From Ridgeia piscesae (Eukaryota; Annelida; Polychaeta; Sabellida; Siboglinidae), in assembly GCA_025642075.2 (NCBI GenBank), contig JAODUO010000472.1, forward strand, positions 232,501-296,500: DNA of 64,000 nt, given 5' to 3'. Numbering within the stretch: position 1 is the stretch's first letter; each line of letters begins with the position of its first letter. The translations under genes were made by a program, and so were the position numbers. Below, one piece after another: positions 1 through 11,389 of the stretch. The notes beneath the pieces are model-generated. The model searched no databases and was not told the origin of the DNA. It saw only the letters and a list, made by a program, of their open reading frames with translations.

Positions 1-540
1 ATGCCAATATTATGTATATAGCTTTCATTGTATACATGCAATATAGATATGTGTAAAATATTGTAAAGCCTTAATTTAGTCTATTTATTTTTATGTTTTA
101 AAGTATTTATTTTATTTAATAAGTTTAGTCAAATAATCACAGAAATATGTTTTAATGTCTTAAATTATTTAAATTAGTTATATATATATACATATCATAT
201 ATTCTCTACATTTTAACTTATACGTATGCTAATGTCTTAAATTATATATTATTTTACTCTATTTTAACTAATATACTTTGCATGTTTTATGTACCATTTT
301 CAATCGCTATGATTGCCCAAAGTGAAAAAAACAAAACAAAAAACATATTATTATTATACATGCATGTATTATTTATTTTGTACTCATTACACGTATTTTA
401 TATGTTTTATTGCTGTCATTTTAAATACTCTGTATGTTTTTTATGTTTTATGTCTCGTTGCTTTACACTTGTTTGTCGGAAAATAGCTCAGATGAGCTAA
501 TGTTATCAATTCACATGTAAACCGACGTTAAATAAAGCTT
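1..540. other. AT-rich stretch without a gene
   Basis: Strongly A+T-rich sequence with short TATATA runs. The open frames here show low-complexity composition and no recognisable domain. I see no gene, RNA or transposon terminus. Confidence 0.5.
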
Positions 541-652
541 CTTGTATCTTGTATCTTGTATCTTGTATCTTGTATCTTGTATCTTGTATCTTGTATCTTG
601 TATCTTGTATCTTGTATCTTGTATCTTGTATCTTGTATCTTGTATCTTGTAC
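541..652. repeat. 7-bp tandem repeat (TATCTTG)n
   Basis: About 16 nearly perfect copies of the heptamer TATCTTG. Because 7 is not a multiple of 3, all three frames of a strand give the same periodic peptide (LVSCILY type), so the open frames across it are artefacts of the repeat. Confidence 0.95.
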
Positions 653-1380
653 CAGGCAGTGGTTGCTCCGTAGGCATATGTACGGAGCATGCCACTGCCC
701 GTTACAAGAGTTCGCTGCGGAAGATCGACGTGTTATTATTCTGATTTGTTTGCGAATGAGAAATACCAATTTGAGGAATTGCTACGTAGGGTGGCGCTCG
801 TTACCGGAAGCAAGAACACCTATTTTTGGGAATATATATCAGCTGGAGTTAACTCAAGATTTCTTGGGTCGGATGCGTTTCGTTGTGATAAAATGATCAA
901 TGCCATTACTTATGTGGCTGCCGCGTATCTCTGTAATTAACAAAACAACATTTCATGTGTTTCATATTTAATATGATATATCCACCAATTGTCAAATTTG
1001 TTAATACATGAATTCCAACTCTGGCAACAAAAGATGTCAACATGTTATGATAAGTGCATGAATGTGTGACTGTACACATTCAGCCACAACCTAATGTAAC
1101 AGAAGTATTGCCTGTAATCTCATGAAAATACAATTAATATTTCCATTATGTATATAATATAATTTCTGCATTGATCACTAGCATTTATTTAAACAGAGAT
1201 GATCAATAACTGAGATGATCAACACAGCTGATTTCTAGTGACCATGCAGTGCAGAAGCTACATTTCAGAACTGCCAAATTCACAAAAATACTACTATAAA
1301 AAAACTTTTTTCGTTACCCAAAGTCAAATATTTCTTAATGTGAAAAAAGCTTTGCTATAGCTAAGTCAAAAAGTAATTTG
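653..1380. other. unassigned intergenic sequence
   Basis: Mixed-composition DNA just after the heptamer repeat, then AT-rich sequence. No domain, splice-bounded exon or transposon end was recognised. Confidence 0.4.
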
Positions 1381-1515
1381 TCACAAATTGCTAATAATGG
1401 TGCTGGTTCTGGGTCTCGGCGATAAGTGCAGTTCTTCAGGCGTGATGGGTGAACCAGTGCTGATAGGTGCATAATTTCGAAACTCTTCTGCTTGAGACAG
1501 CTGAGTGGTCGAATC
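1381..1515 (-). pseudogene. candidate last exon of a pogo/Jerky-like transposase
   Basis: On the - strand a good acceptor (CTGTTTTCAG) precedes an open frame of 44 codons ending in TGA at 1383-1381. The peptide is polar, with the segment SPITPEELHLSPRPR. A Pro-rich segment of the kind 'SPE.L.P.P' before the C-terminus is common in CENP-B/pogo-type transposases, which is the only reason for the label. No DDE core was found upstream on this strand within the window. It could equally be a chance open frame. Confidence 0.25.
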
Positions 1516-1677
1516 CTGAAAACAGTAACTAATTTCTGTAGCATGCGTTAAATATCATGGAGTTGAAAAGACATAATTCAATCATCAATGTAATTAATCT
1601 TTAGTTCTTACTTTTATAACCGTCAATAATTTCTCACTGCTGCACACTAACACTGTTTCAATGTTCGCAAGGTATTC

Positions 1678-1932
1678 TCAGTTGGCTATTGAATTTGCTG
1701 TTATTGTTTTTACTGTTGGTGCTACTGTTACATTTTCGTTTTTTTCTTTTCGGCAAGAATATGTGTGAAAAAATCTGCCATCAACAAATATGTACATCGA
1801 TTTCGTAAGATAATGTACGCCTAAAGCTTCAATGTTATAAAACAGTAATGGTTCTTTGTGTGTTGTTTTATTTGTGAACTCATTGCTGGGTAAATTCGCA
1901 CAAGTTGACAAAAGGACATCGTAATTAAACAT
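1678..1932 (-). CDS. unrecognised 84-codon open frame
   Basis: Opens with ATG at 1932 on the - strand and ends in a stop at 1678. It contains KEPLLFYNIEALGVHYL and SMYIFVDGRFF, hydrophobic/aromatic stretches faintly like an EAR strand. It also lies on the side where exons 4-9 of the - strand EAR paralogue would be expected. However, no acceptor in the phase needed by exon 3 (phase 1) was found, so it is not joined to that gene. It may be non-coding. Confidence 0.15.
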   Translation of the reverse strand: MFNYDVLLSTCANLPSNEFTNKTTHKEPLLFYNIEALGVHYLTKSMYIFVDGRFFHTYSCRKEKNENVTVAPTVKTITANSIAN

Positions 1933-3270
1933 TCAAACTGTCATTTTCAATGTTTATACTGCTTTCACTTGAGTGTTTCAATTCATATAGCTACATGCTA
2001 CATACATAACAGAATACAGTTATAATGAACAACAGGTGCATTGCGACTAGGTTTGGGACATGCAGGTAGTGAGACATTCAGACACAGGGAGTGGGGCATT
2101 CCAAGTATAATTCGTTCTGGCTCGAAAAATGGGTACGTTTTGTCGAATCTAGACCCATCTCGATTTCCACATGATAACTAAACTTTTATTTATTATGTAA
2201 TGTAATTCTACATGATTTAAGACATATCTACATTTAAAAGTAGCACGTTTGGCCCCCAAATATAGCTACGACTTTTTTTAAAGACATGACGCTGCAATAT
2301 GATATCGGTCGTTTAATCGCGTGGTATGATAAACAACCAACACTCCAAGTCCGCCGATTTCTAGTGCAATATGGGTCGCTATTTGCCTCTCAAGAGTACG
2401 TCATTTGTAAACATAAATCTGCCTCAGATGACACTGAATGGCTGAGGTAACACAATGAACTTTAAAATATAAGTTAGTGGATATGTGGTGAAATCAAGAT
2501 GGGCCCTGATTCAACAAAACTGTGCCTGCCGAAGGCTATGAAAGAAAGTAGTACATGTACTAATATATTTACAAAACAGTCCGATTGTTCCAGTTATGCC
2601 TTGTCATACGTTAGCATGTGTATTGTCTACTTACTTAGCGTCATTGTTGGATCATAGTAGCTACCAGACTGTTGTTGACGCAACATTAGTATCCAACAGA
2701 AATTCATTTTGATACAAATTAATTATATAGGTTAGCACGTAGGGTTAAGGCCACGCGTAATTGCTACTTGTTTAATGTTTTTCTTGGTTTAGGTGGATAA
2801 GCCAAGTTGAATAGTAAATTAATTATTGGGCATCTAGGTTTCATTTTAGGTAATTAAATAGGCCCTATGGGTATGCATGCAGACGCTGTGTGTCGTCAAA
2901 TTTGCAACTCACCTGTCATTTCTTTCTCGTGACACGCATCGATTCAGACGGCTATCGATCGCAGAGCAGCTATTGTTACTTCCTTCTTATGATATGGCTC
3001 CAATAAAATATTCCACAAACAGTCGAAACCGTGGAAATACTCTATGAATGCCGCTGTATTTTCGTCCGTCACTTAACTTCAACGACGCCATTATTTGCTT
3101 GGAATTGCGTGATTTTGATTAGTCCACTTAATTCAAAAAGAGGCTGGTAGAAAGCAATCTAGAAAAATATAGAGCATGTCCTATTCCTTTCGACGTCGAA
3201 AGCAACCGTCGAATTCGACGCGGATTGCTTTCAATTCCGTGTTCACACTAGGCAGTCTGGTCTCATCACC
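1933..3270. other. unassigned intergenic sequence
   Basis: No exon, RNA gene or transposon end recognised. If the - strand EAR paralogue were complete its later exons should be in or beyond this region; none was seen. Confidence 0.4.
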
Positions 3271-3280
3271 CAAATACGGC

Positions 3281-3890
3281 GTGCAAGTCTCGCGCGCGAA
3301 AACGAGGCCGGGGGCAGTTGGGGGCAGGAGGTCCATATACTCCATGTTAACATATAGGACTTTGTTTTGTTTTTGGTCGTAATAATCGAACTGTTCCGAA
3401 ATAGCGTATTTCAGTTATATTGTCCGAAGGATTATTACAAGCAGAAGTAGTGGAACACTTTGCCGGTGACAATGGTCACGAAAATCATAAATTTTAATCG
3501 ATTATTATGGTGGTTGCCATGGCAATAGCGGCAAGGTCTTGTGTTTGGCGATCTTGACTAATAATGAAGAGTGCCAGTTTTGGGCCAAACGTATACATGT
3601 GTTATGATTATGTGCATTTAGACAACTTGTCAGATATAAGTGTTTATCGAAAACACAACGTACAGCAATGTAAAACGCAAATCCCGTAAAAGACACATAC
3701 GGCCTAACATCGTGTCTATTATCTGCACAACGTAAATCGCTATACGTCTGTGATAGTGTGATAAACTCAATATTAAATCGGACATTTAAGATAAGAAACG
3801 TATAACACAAGATATTTATGAACTGATTTTCCTAGTATTCATCAGTCGGAAGCGACAACTGTCATCCATCGTTAGAATATTATTCTTCGC
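3281..3890. repeat. ~0.6-kb dispersed repeat, copy 1
   Basis: Near-identical to 17120-17760 and 58405-59045, all in the same orientation. It starts near GTGCAAGTCTCGCGCGCG and ends near TTAGAATATTATTCTT. This copy lacks about 14 bp that the others have around 3577. No terminal inverted repeats or protein domain are visible, so the class is unknown. It lies in intron 3 (or just past exon 3) of the - strand EAR paralogue. A reversed 5' fragment is at 43845-43900. Confidence 0.85.
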
Positions 3891-3971
3891 CATGTATCGT
3901 GTCCCACTTACAGGCCCAATTGCTTTCAACTTTCGACGCAGATTGAATAGTGCATGTGAACGCACCTTGAC

Positions 3972-4098
3972 CGAGATGACAGAAGGCACCGCGTTTGTTG
4001 TCGGGACAGAGGCACTCTCCCGCCTTCCACTCTCCCTCGCCGTTGTCTCGTCCAGTTGCCTGCCACCGGCTGTAGTAGGGACATTCTCCGGGGGCCTC
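3972..4098 (-). CDS. exon 3 of the - strand paralogue, EGF-like
   Basis: Follows the acceptor GTCGATGCAG and reads EAPGECPYYSRWQATG..., with GECLCPDNKRGAFCHLG at the end. The cysteines (C...C.C...C) fit the half EGF-like module of the + copy, which has CRCRRHLRG in place of CLCPDNKRG. The homologous splice point is followed by GTCAAG, a poor donor. Six bases further on AAG|GTGCGT is a better donor and keeps phase 1, adding two residues. Confidence 0.65.
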
Positions 4099-4343
4099 CT
4101 GCATCGACAATACTGTGATAAGATTATAACATCCACGAAGGCGGGAAACATATGGTTTAATTATGACTTAATTATTACTACATGTTGTACGTATTGGATT
4201 AATTTCACTCTCATAAGTTCGAATTAGATTGTTGCTTATAGACAGTGATGGATATTTGTGTACGAACTATCTTCGCTCATTAACTGACATATTTAATTTG
4301 AGCGAGTATTTTACTTGGATACTTGGCTCGTAGCAAATGCATA

Positions 4344-4426
<83 letters not shown>
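4344..4426. repeat. (ATT)n microsatellite
   Basis: About 27 uninterrupted ATT triplets. Confidence 0.97.
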
Positions 4427-4428
<2 letters not shown>

Positions 4429-4550
4429 TGCAGAGTGACTTAAGCTTCCCAGATAAATGGTGATTGTGTTGGATTAAACAGAGCTGCTATGGAGTACTAT
4501 GTAAACGTTTAGCCATTAGACGTATCCTGCGCTATGTAAGAAACGTTTTA
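4427..4550 (+). mobile_element. degraded tRNA-SINE tail
   Basis: Aligns by eye with the 3' part of the SINE at 9645-9945: GCTTCCCAGA..., TGATTG...GGATTAAACAG..., then TGCGCTATGTAAGAA in place of TTGCGCTATATAAGACC. Too diverged to place its ends. Confidence 0.5.
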
Positions 4551-5050
4551 CTTTGCTTGTCTTTGAATAGTATGATAACAATGTGGCTAATTAACAAATA
4601 TATGAGTAAATTACTTGGCGTGTTGGCTGATATATTTATAAGTCGGCTATTTGCACGCTGGAATCGGACTCCCAATATACGTTTGTCAACAATACTAACA
4701 CACTTATTTCAATGAGCAAAATGGGTACCACTAAATATAGTTATTTATTGTGCGGACAACACAGGCGCCCTAAATTCTTTTGAATAGTCTTCGTGCTACA
4801 TGATCGAAAGTTTTTTGGATCAAACGCTCAACAAATATTTCATATAATCGACATTGGACTATCAACAAAACGGCGATTAACGTTATATCTTTCCAGGCAC
4901 AGACACGCACAGAATCCTATTTAGTGAACATAGTTCGTTGGGGCTATAGTTCACAAAACAGAAACCCCATTCTAGTCAATCACCAAGTGCGCTCTGACGC
5001 AGCAGTCGGAACAAAGAACGAACGTATTGCGGGCCATTGATAGTGTTTTA
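4551..5050. other. intronic sequence of the - strand paralogue
   Basis: Intron between the PAN and EGF-like exons on the - strand. Nothing further recognised. Confidence 0.4.
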
Positions 5051-5131
5051 CATGTTTATACGTCTTACATGCTAAACATCTTTCCGACCAAGGTCACCTG
5101 TTGATCCAAGACAATTTAGCCGCCGACTCAC

Positions 5132-5384
5132 ACTGCGTTTGTTGTCCGTGCCGCTCACGAGGAATGTTGTTCCGGGGATCGCGGCCCGACTGTCGCAGCC
5201 TGTCAGTCCCGTGGTGGCCGCCACGACCCTCAGTAGGCGACACACGCCGGCGTACAGCGAGTATCCCCGACACCCCGACGTCTGCATGCACCGAGAGGCG
5301 CAGATGAGTCGCGACGTCGCCGCCTCCGACAGAATCACCTCCAACGTCCACGACTCGCCGTAGCTGTGGTCCTCACAGACACTG
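5132..5384 (-). CDS. exon 2 of the - strand paralogue, PAN/apple-like domain
   Basis: 253 nt between a TTACAG acceptor and a GTGAGT donor. It starts SVCEDHSYGESWTLEVILSE and contains ICASRCMQTSGC, GYSLYAGVC and LTGCDSRA. The spacing of cysteines fits PAN/apple domains, which mediate protein or carbohydrate binding in extracellular proteins. The DNA is almost the same as 19088-19340 read on +; the visible protein changes are Asp to Glu near the start and Ile to Ala after DSRA. Its acceptor is the last member of a 36-bp minisatellite. Confidence 0.75.
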
Positions 5385-6760
5385 CTGTAAGTGGCACAAA
5401 CAAAGTCTACACAGACACGGCTGTAAGTGGCACAAACAAAGTCTACACAGACACGGCTGTAAGTGGCACAAACAGTCTACACAGACACTACTGTAAGTGG
5501 CACGAACAAAGTCTACACAGACACTGCTGTAAGTGGCACGAACAAAGTCTACACAGACACGGCTGTAAGTGGCACAAACAAAGTCTACACAGACACGGCT
5601 GTAAGTGGCACAAACAAAGTCTACACAGACACGGCTGTAAGTGGCACAAACAGTCTACACAGACACGGCTGCAAGTGGCACGAACAAAGGTTAAATAGAC
5701 ACTGCTGTAAGTGACAAAAACAAAGTTTAAACAGACACTACTGTAAGTGGCACAAAAAAGGCTACACAGACATTGCTGTAAGTGGCACAAACAAAGTCTA
5801 CACAGACACTACTATAAGTGACACAAACAAAATTTAAACAGACACTGCTGCAAGTAGCACAAACAAAATTTAAACAGACACTACTGTAAGTGGCACAAAC
5901 AAAGTCTACACAGACATTGCTGTAAGTGGCACAAACAAAGTCTACACAGACACTACTGAAAGTGGCACAAAAAAGTTTAAACAGACACTGCTGCATGTGG
6001 CACAAACAAAGTCTACACAAACACTAATGTAAGTGGCACACACAAAGTTTTAACAGACACTACTGTAAGTGGCACAAACAAAGTCTACACAGACACTACT
6101 GTAAGTGGCACAAACAAAGTCTACACAGACACTACTGTAAGTGGCACAAACAAAGTTTAAACAGACACTGCTGTAAGTGGCACAAACAAAGTCTACACAG
6201 ACACTGCTGTAAGTGGCACAAACAAAGTCTACACAGACACTGCTGCAAGTGGCACAAACAAAGTCTACACAGACACTGCTGCAAGTGGCACAAACAAAGT
6301 CTACACAGACACTGCTGTAAGTGGCACAAACAAAGTCTACACAGACACTGCTGCAAGTGGCACAAACAAAGTCTACACAGACACTGCTGTAAGTGGCACA
6401 AACAAAGTCTACACAGACACTGCTGTAAGTGGCACAAACAAAGTCTACACAGACACTACTGTAAGTGGCACAAACAAAGTCTACACAGACATTGCTGTAA
6501 GTGGCACAAACAAATCTACACAGACACTGCTGTAAGTGGCACAAACAAAGTCTACACAGACACTGCTGCAAGTGGCACAAACGAAGTCTACACAGACACG
6601 GCTGCAAGTGGCACAAACAAAATCTACACAGACACTACTGTAAGTGGCCAAACAAAGTTAACAGACACTACTGTAAGTGGCACAAAAAATATACACATAC
6701 ACTACTATATAGTGGCACAAAAAAGTCTACACAGACATGTGAATGGCACAACATCTAAGA
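5385..6760 (-). repeat. 36-bp minisatellite built from the PAN-exon splice acceptor, - strand copy
   Basis: About 38 units; read on + the consensus contains CTGTAAGTGGCACAAACAAA followed by GTCTACACAGACACTG. On the - strand each unit reads GTGCCACTTACAG|CAGTGTC, which is the acceptor and first bases of exon 2. Two units (near 5471 and 5650) lack 2 bp and break the 36-bp frame. A marker unit with TATTTAACCTTTG on - (5690-5705) is also present in the + strand array. Units decay towards 6760, where the array meets an AT/TG microsatellite. Confidence 0.95.
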
Positions 6761-6762
6761 TA

Positions 6763-6763
6763 G

Positions 6764-6801
<38 letters not shown>

Positions 6802-6813
6802 TATATAATATAT

Positions 6814-6884
<71 letters not shown>
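6763..6884. repeat. (TA)n microsatellite
   Basis: Interrupted TA dinucleotide run directly joined to the distal end of the minisatellite and to the TG run that follows. Confidence 0.97.
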
Positions 6885-6908
<24 letters not shown>

Positions 6909-6912
6909 TGTG

Positions 6913-6982
<70 letters not shown>

Positions 6983-7012
6983 GTGTGTGTGTGTGTGTTG
7001 TGTGTGTGTGTT
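6885..7012. repeat. (TG)n microsatellite
   Basis: TG dinucleotide run with a few TTG interruptions. Open frames across it are repeat artefacts. Confidence 0.97.
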
Positions 7013-7019
7013 TTGCTTG

Positions 7020-7555
7020 ACTTTGTTCAAATAAAAACATGGTTCTTCGCGCCAGCAAAATTTACCTAGGATCATAGAAATTCTCTCACGACCTGTCTCT
7101 GAGCTTTGTGAACGCAGACAATAAAACCGACACGAGCAACTGCATATAACGACACTGTCCATCAAATGAACACACAATTCAATCTTCTTCCGTATCAAAA
7201 ACGACATCGATATTCAAGGTTCACAAAAACAGGTTAAAGACAACTTCTTTCATAAGCCATCTAAAAACAGTTTTGAAGGAGATTTTATCTGCCACGTATA
7301 GCCGACCGTTGCAAAACCACCCTCGCGTTTGTGTTTCTATTTGAAGCTATTCCTGCTCAACACACAAAAGAAAACTATCCGATGTGTTTTATTATTGGAC
7401 AAAAAGTCGTATTGTATATCCGGCCATTATATGATTTCAATGCGTCACAATGAATGAGAAATTGCATAAGATAAAAATGCGATGACAACACAATTTTTGA
7501 CTTATCAGATAATTAATGAATTGCGTCATTTCAGCCACATTTAATCGACTGTACA
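7020..7555. other. intron 1 of the - strand paralogue, unique part
   Basis: Between the microsatellites and the signal-peptide exon on the - strand. No other feature recognised. Confidence 0.4.
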
Positions 7556-7558
7556 AAC

Positions 7559-7659
7559 CTGAAAAAGGAGAACTCGCCGACGCCGACGGTTTGCGCCGTA
7601 CAAAGAAGATTGCATAAGGCGCAGAATAGTCGACAACGCCGGCGTATTCTTGTCGCCAT
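7559..7659 (-). CDS. exon 1 of the - strand paralogue, signal peptide
   Basis: ATG at 7659, then ATRIRRRCRLFCALCNLLC, a short basic head and hydrophobic run, then TVGVGEFSFFR and a CAG|GTTTGT donor in phase 2. The + copy has the same plan (34 codons plus 2 bases, ending QFSFFR, phase 2), which decided this start. An in-frame upstream extension to 7755 is open but is not hydrophobic. Confidence 0.55.
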
Positions 7660-8630
7660 GTCTTCTAGTATTCTTCGCGTGTTTTCCAGTACTGGCACAT
7701 GCAAACGGCGAAGTGCTGTTAAGTCCAAGGGACATGTATCATACCCTATGCGCAACAGCCTGTGTCTTTCATATATTCAACGACAGGCACTCGACCCGCC
7801 TGAATGCGCGTGCCGTGTCGGTGCATCGTGCCGAGACTTCCGGTGAACGAGAAGCTTCGTTGTCTTAGTAAAAGCACAGTCCAAACGTTTTTCTACGTGT
7901 TTACAGCATTACCTTTTACGACGCGCTTAGGCAACCCCAATGTCGTGTTTTATGCCAAGACATGAGATTGATTACACCTTAGGTGTCAATAAGTGTTGTT
8001 GCTGGCAGGAATTCTCCTAATGTATCGCGACCTATGCATCATGCATTCTCGACTTGGCATTTCCGCAACTTGACAATCAGTCGTGCGTCATTTTTGATGT
8101 CCCTGGAATTATCGTTTAATTCTTTGATGGCAATCGATTTAGTGTCATGCCGCAACACATGTAAGATTTTATTAGCCTACTGTTGTTATGTAGCACTGTG
8201 TAAATCAATATGTACAATCGGCAACGGTTGTTATGATGTAGGTCTACATCTGAATTACGCAAGACGTTCCCAATGGCTGTGTGAACGGGTTACGCTCGTT
8301 GGACCAAGCTCGGAAAGTACTGTGAGAATCGACTAAAGTCCGCCTAACTTTCTGCAGGAACCTTGAAGCAGGATTTCTTCTATGCGTTATAGATCAACAC
8401 CTAAATGTTCGATGCCTTTCATGCACAAATTCTAAGGTTAAAATATCGTATACGCGCATTGACCTAAATGAACACGTGTTCTCATCTAACGGCAGTTGTC
8501 CGGTATCAATTGCTAGTAGCAATCGAAACGTCATTTGAAAAACAAATTTACTGGTAATGGCATTAAACCTAGTCTTTGCAGTGTTTTTCATAACAAAAGA
8601 GTGAACCTTGTCTATGACAACCATTGTATT
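7660..8630. other. 5' flank of the - strand paralogue
   Basis: Would contain the promoter of the - strand gene if active. No TATA box or other confident element was identified, and no coding sequence was recognised. Confidence 0.35.
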
Positions 8631-8631
8631 T

Positions 8632-8720
<89 letters not shown>
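8632..8720. repeat. (AT)n microsatellite
   Basis: About 44 AT dinucleotides without interruption. Confidence 0.97.
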
Positions 8721-8722
<2 letters not shown>

Positions 8723-9640
8723 CACATAGTTATATCAGCGTTTGGCGTGTTTGTAAACACGATAATGTTGGCCGATGATATTCCCTGGGTCAGCACTTCG
8801 AGGTGTGAATAGATGCGGCCGGCCGAAACAAGAGACAAGTTGCTGCGGTGATCGTAGCGACATCAGTCGCTGGCGCTCCCGTACCTGTTGCGTAATTCTG
8901 TACCGGGCGACGTTCGTGGGGCGTGGCAGAGACCGGCTGTCCGAGCATGCGTGGGTGTCCGTCGAACGATCATGGGGTGTAACGAATATGTTGCGCCGTG
9001 CAAGTCAAACTCGAAAGAAGCGCATTGAACATGTTCTACTCTGATACAGTTCTAAGTAATGGTTTAATTTGAAAGAAATGATCTTACTAATAACATTGAA
9101 AGTCGTCGAAATGGCGTCGACTGATGGCTTGTCTCTCCGGCTAGATTACCCGGACCTGAACCAGCACCATGACATTTAAGGTGGGTAAAGGCGGAACAGA
9201 ACTAGATGCTCTTTAAGGTGTATAGTGTATACCCAGCCAATACACTGATAAGAAGGTCCACCTGGCGTTATGCCTTTTAATTAATTGGCAGAACGTGTTT
9301 GACAAATAGAGATTCTATTTTAGTTCTAATATCTACACTATTAAGACCTCCGTCCGCAAATGTATTTAATAGTGATTTTCTTTTCAAAGCTTCGGGTTTA
9401 CTGTTCCAAAGAAATGGAAATGCCAATTTTTCACCACCTTGTTTGGTACTGAGTTAAGACTCCCTATGTGCCAAATGGAGCTGCACAGCACAGATTGCAT
9501 GGTAATACTTCCCCCTAAATGATAATTCGATCCTGCTATATACGTTCACAAATTTTTCGAAATTAGAAATAACTTTCCCCGAAGCCTTTTCATCGGCTTC
9601 TTTTGTACCTGTATAAACGCTTTAAAAAAATCACTAATCC
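8721..9640. other. unassigned intergenic sequence
   Basis: Contains a GC-richer patch at about 8800-9010 with an 89-codon open frame that matches nothing I know. No exon or transposon end supported. Confidence 0.35.
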
Positions 9641-9644
9641 ATTT

Positions 9645-9945
9645 TAGACCATCAGGTTCAACTAAGAGGACCCGGGTTCGAATCCTGTGCTGCGGTGTTA
9701 AAACCTTGGGCAAGTGTTTTCATTCTACATTGCTCCCGTTCACTCAGCTGTATAAATGAATACCTCGCAATAGACAAGTGATTAATATGTGTGCGAGCAG
9801 CCTTCGCGCATTAATTGCAGCATATGGCTGCATGCTTCCCAGAGAAGTTGAGATGGTGTCTGATTGAATAGGACTGCCAGGGAAGTAAAGTGTAAAGCGC
9901 TTTGAGCAATCCTGAGGATTGGATGTTGCGCTATATAAGACCTTA
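9645..9945 (+). mobile_element. tRNA-derived SINE
   Basis: A box-B-like GGGTTCGAATCC lies at about 9671-9684. It is followed by the linker TTGGGCAAGTGTTTTCATTC and by a tail with GTAAAGCGCTTTGAGCAATC and TTGCGCTATATAAGACC. This tail is characteristic of SINEs widespread in marine invertebrates and is found again at 4427-4550 (degraded) and 41655-41800 (reverse). Transcription would be by RNA polymerase III. Confidence 0.75.
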
Positions 9946-10039
9946 CCTTTAGCTGTTTTAACTGAACACTCACGCCAATGTTCAAGCCACACCCCAAAGG
10001 TTTTTCCTTTTTGAGATTGGCGAACTGCCAACTCCACAT

Positions 10040-10790
10040 ATCACTTCACCCAGGTAGCAAAACTGTCTCTTTGCTTAAACTTCTTCCCATCCTGGTGTAT
10101 TTACAGCTTTTTCCTGTTTTCCTGTCCCACCCACATTACATCCGTCTTGTCCAAACATACTCTCAGTCCAAGTCTGCTGAACATATCTTTCCACTCTATC
10201 AGCTGTTTTTGGAGATTTGCTTCCCCGTCCGCTACTACTGCCAGGCCATGCATCCGAGTACACTAGTTTCCGGAGTAAGTATTTTATACAAATCTTTCTG
10301 CTTATCAGTTTCACCACAGCGATAAACAACAATGGGATCAAAGCGGTCCATGTGTCAGGCCAACATTTGCTTTCGATTCTCGTGACACTCCCGGTCCACA
10401 CAGCACCCTACTCTTCGTGACCTCATACGTCCCCTCCACCAACCTGACCTCCCCCTCTGGGACCCCACTCACCTCACTGTTCCCATTGTCTTCTCTTGGG
10501 GTTGTAGCCTAGGCCTTCTCCAGGAATATGAATCTAATTGCCATATCCTCCTGTCCTTCCTGGTTCTTCTCTACTAACTACCTCTGGGCAAACATCCCAT
10601 CCGTTGTTCCTCTTCCTTGTCTAAACTCCAGCTGTTCTTCACCGATTCCCCCTTACACTACAGCTCTTATTCTGCCATCCACGTTTCTTTCCAGCAACTT
10701 CAACATATGGCTTAGCAACGTAGTGCCTCTATTTTCCCGGGTCAAGCAAATCTCCCTTTCTTTTCTATAAACATTATTCGGACAAACAGC
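10040..10790 (-). pseudogene. RTE-type LINE reverse transcriptase fragment
   Basis: Read on the - strand, pieces in several frames give a reverse transcriptase in order. They are ...LLSHMLKLLERNVDGRIRAV, GEEQLEFRQGRGTTDGMFA, QRQLVEKNQEGQEDMA followed by FIFLEKA. Further on come GLAVVADGEANLQKQLIEWK and GLRVCLDKTDVMWVGQ. These correspond to RT motifs around 'QFGFR.GRSTTDAIF..RQL.EK' and the region after the catalytic YADD. The YADD itself is lost, with frameshifts and stops throughout. Assignment to RTE is by motif style and is an inference. Confidence 0.7.
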
Positions 10791-10931
10791 CCCGTTCTTC
10801 ATTCATCTGTGAACTTCCCCTCTCTCTTGCAGGTGTTCAGCAAGTTTTTTGTCGATCATATTCCAACTCGCTCAGCTACGGTCAGTATCTCTACTCGCAC
10901 TTCATCAATACCTGGTTATCTTTCCGAATAG

Positions 10932-10932
<1 letters not shown>

Positions 10933-11029
<97 letters not shown>

Positions 11030-11052
11030 TGCGTGCGTGTGTGGTGTGTGTG

Positions 11053-11092
<40 letters not shown>

Positions 11093-11103
11093 TGTGCGTG
11101 CGG
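10933..11103. repeat. (TG)n / (TGCG)n microsatellite
   Basis: A TG run passing into alternating blocks of GTGC tetranucleotides, i.e. alternating purine-pyrimidine throughout. Confidence 0.97.
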
Positions 11104-11332
11104 GCTTGTGTGTATCGTATTTATATTCATTGCGATCATCTGGTTCTGTTTAACATTTTACCCCAGTACTAAATACCAATATTAGGAGTAGGTGTTTTTT
11201 CTGTGGCTGTGTTACTCTTTGGAATAGAGGTCTACGCTTCCATCGATCTAGTGTTAGATCAGTTGCAGGCTGAATCATTATGCGATTCTTAAATATCTTG
11301 CTATTTACGTTTTTGAATTAGTAATGGATTAT

Positions 11333-11335
<3 letters not shown>

Positions 11336-11384
<49 letters not shown>
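11336..11384. repeat. (AT)n microsatellite
   Basis: About 24 AT dinucleotides. Confidence 0.95.

Positions 11385-11389
<5 letters not shown>

Larger units (their letters stand above)
3972..7659 (-). pseudogene. partial PAN/EGF-like/EAR-type secreted protein paralogue (exons 1-3)
   Basis: Three - strand exons match exons 1-3 of the + strand gene at 15673-26645 in order, phase and nearly in length. Exon 1 is 7659-7559 (signal peptide ending EFSFFR, donor CAG|GTTTGT, phase 2). Exon 2 is 5384-5132 (PAN-like, 253 nt, donor AGT|GTGAGT, phase 0). Exon 3 is 4098-3972 (EGF-like, 127 nt, phase 1). The PAN peptide differs from the + copy at about two of 84 residues, while exon 1 is conserved only in plan. 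No EAR exons were found in the remaining 3.9 kb to the window edge, so the copy is truncated or continues outside. The exon 3 donor is weakened (GTCAAG). It is the inverted half of a head-to-head duplication. Whether it is expressed cannot be told. Confidence 0.7.

Noticed and set aside
1678..1932. EAR exon of the - strand paralogue
   Set aside because: KEPLL and GVH resemble exon 4, but there is no phase-matched acceptor or donor and the rest does not align.
3505..3810. 101-codon - strand gene
   Set aside because: It lies in the dispersed 0.6-kb repeat and is frame-disrupted relative to the other copies.
6050..6616. 188-codon - strand open frame
   Set aside because: Repeat artefact of the same minisatellite in the inverted copy.
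9645..9710. tRNA gene
   Set aside because: Box B-like sequence is present, but the rest continues into a SINE body and no cloverleaf could be drawn.
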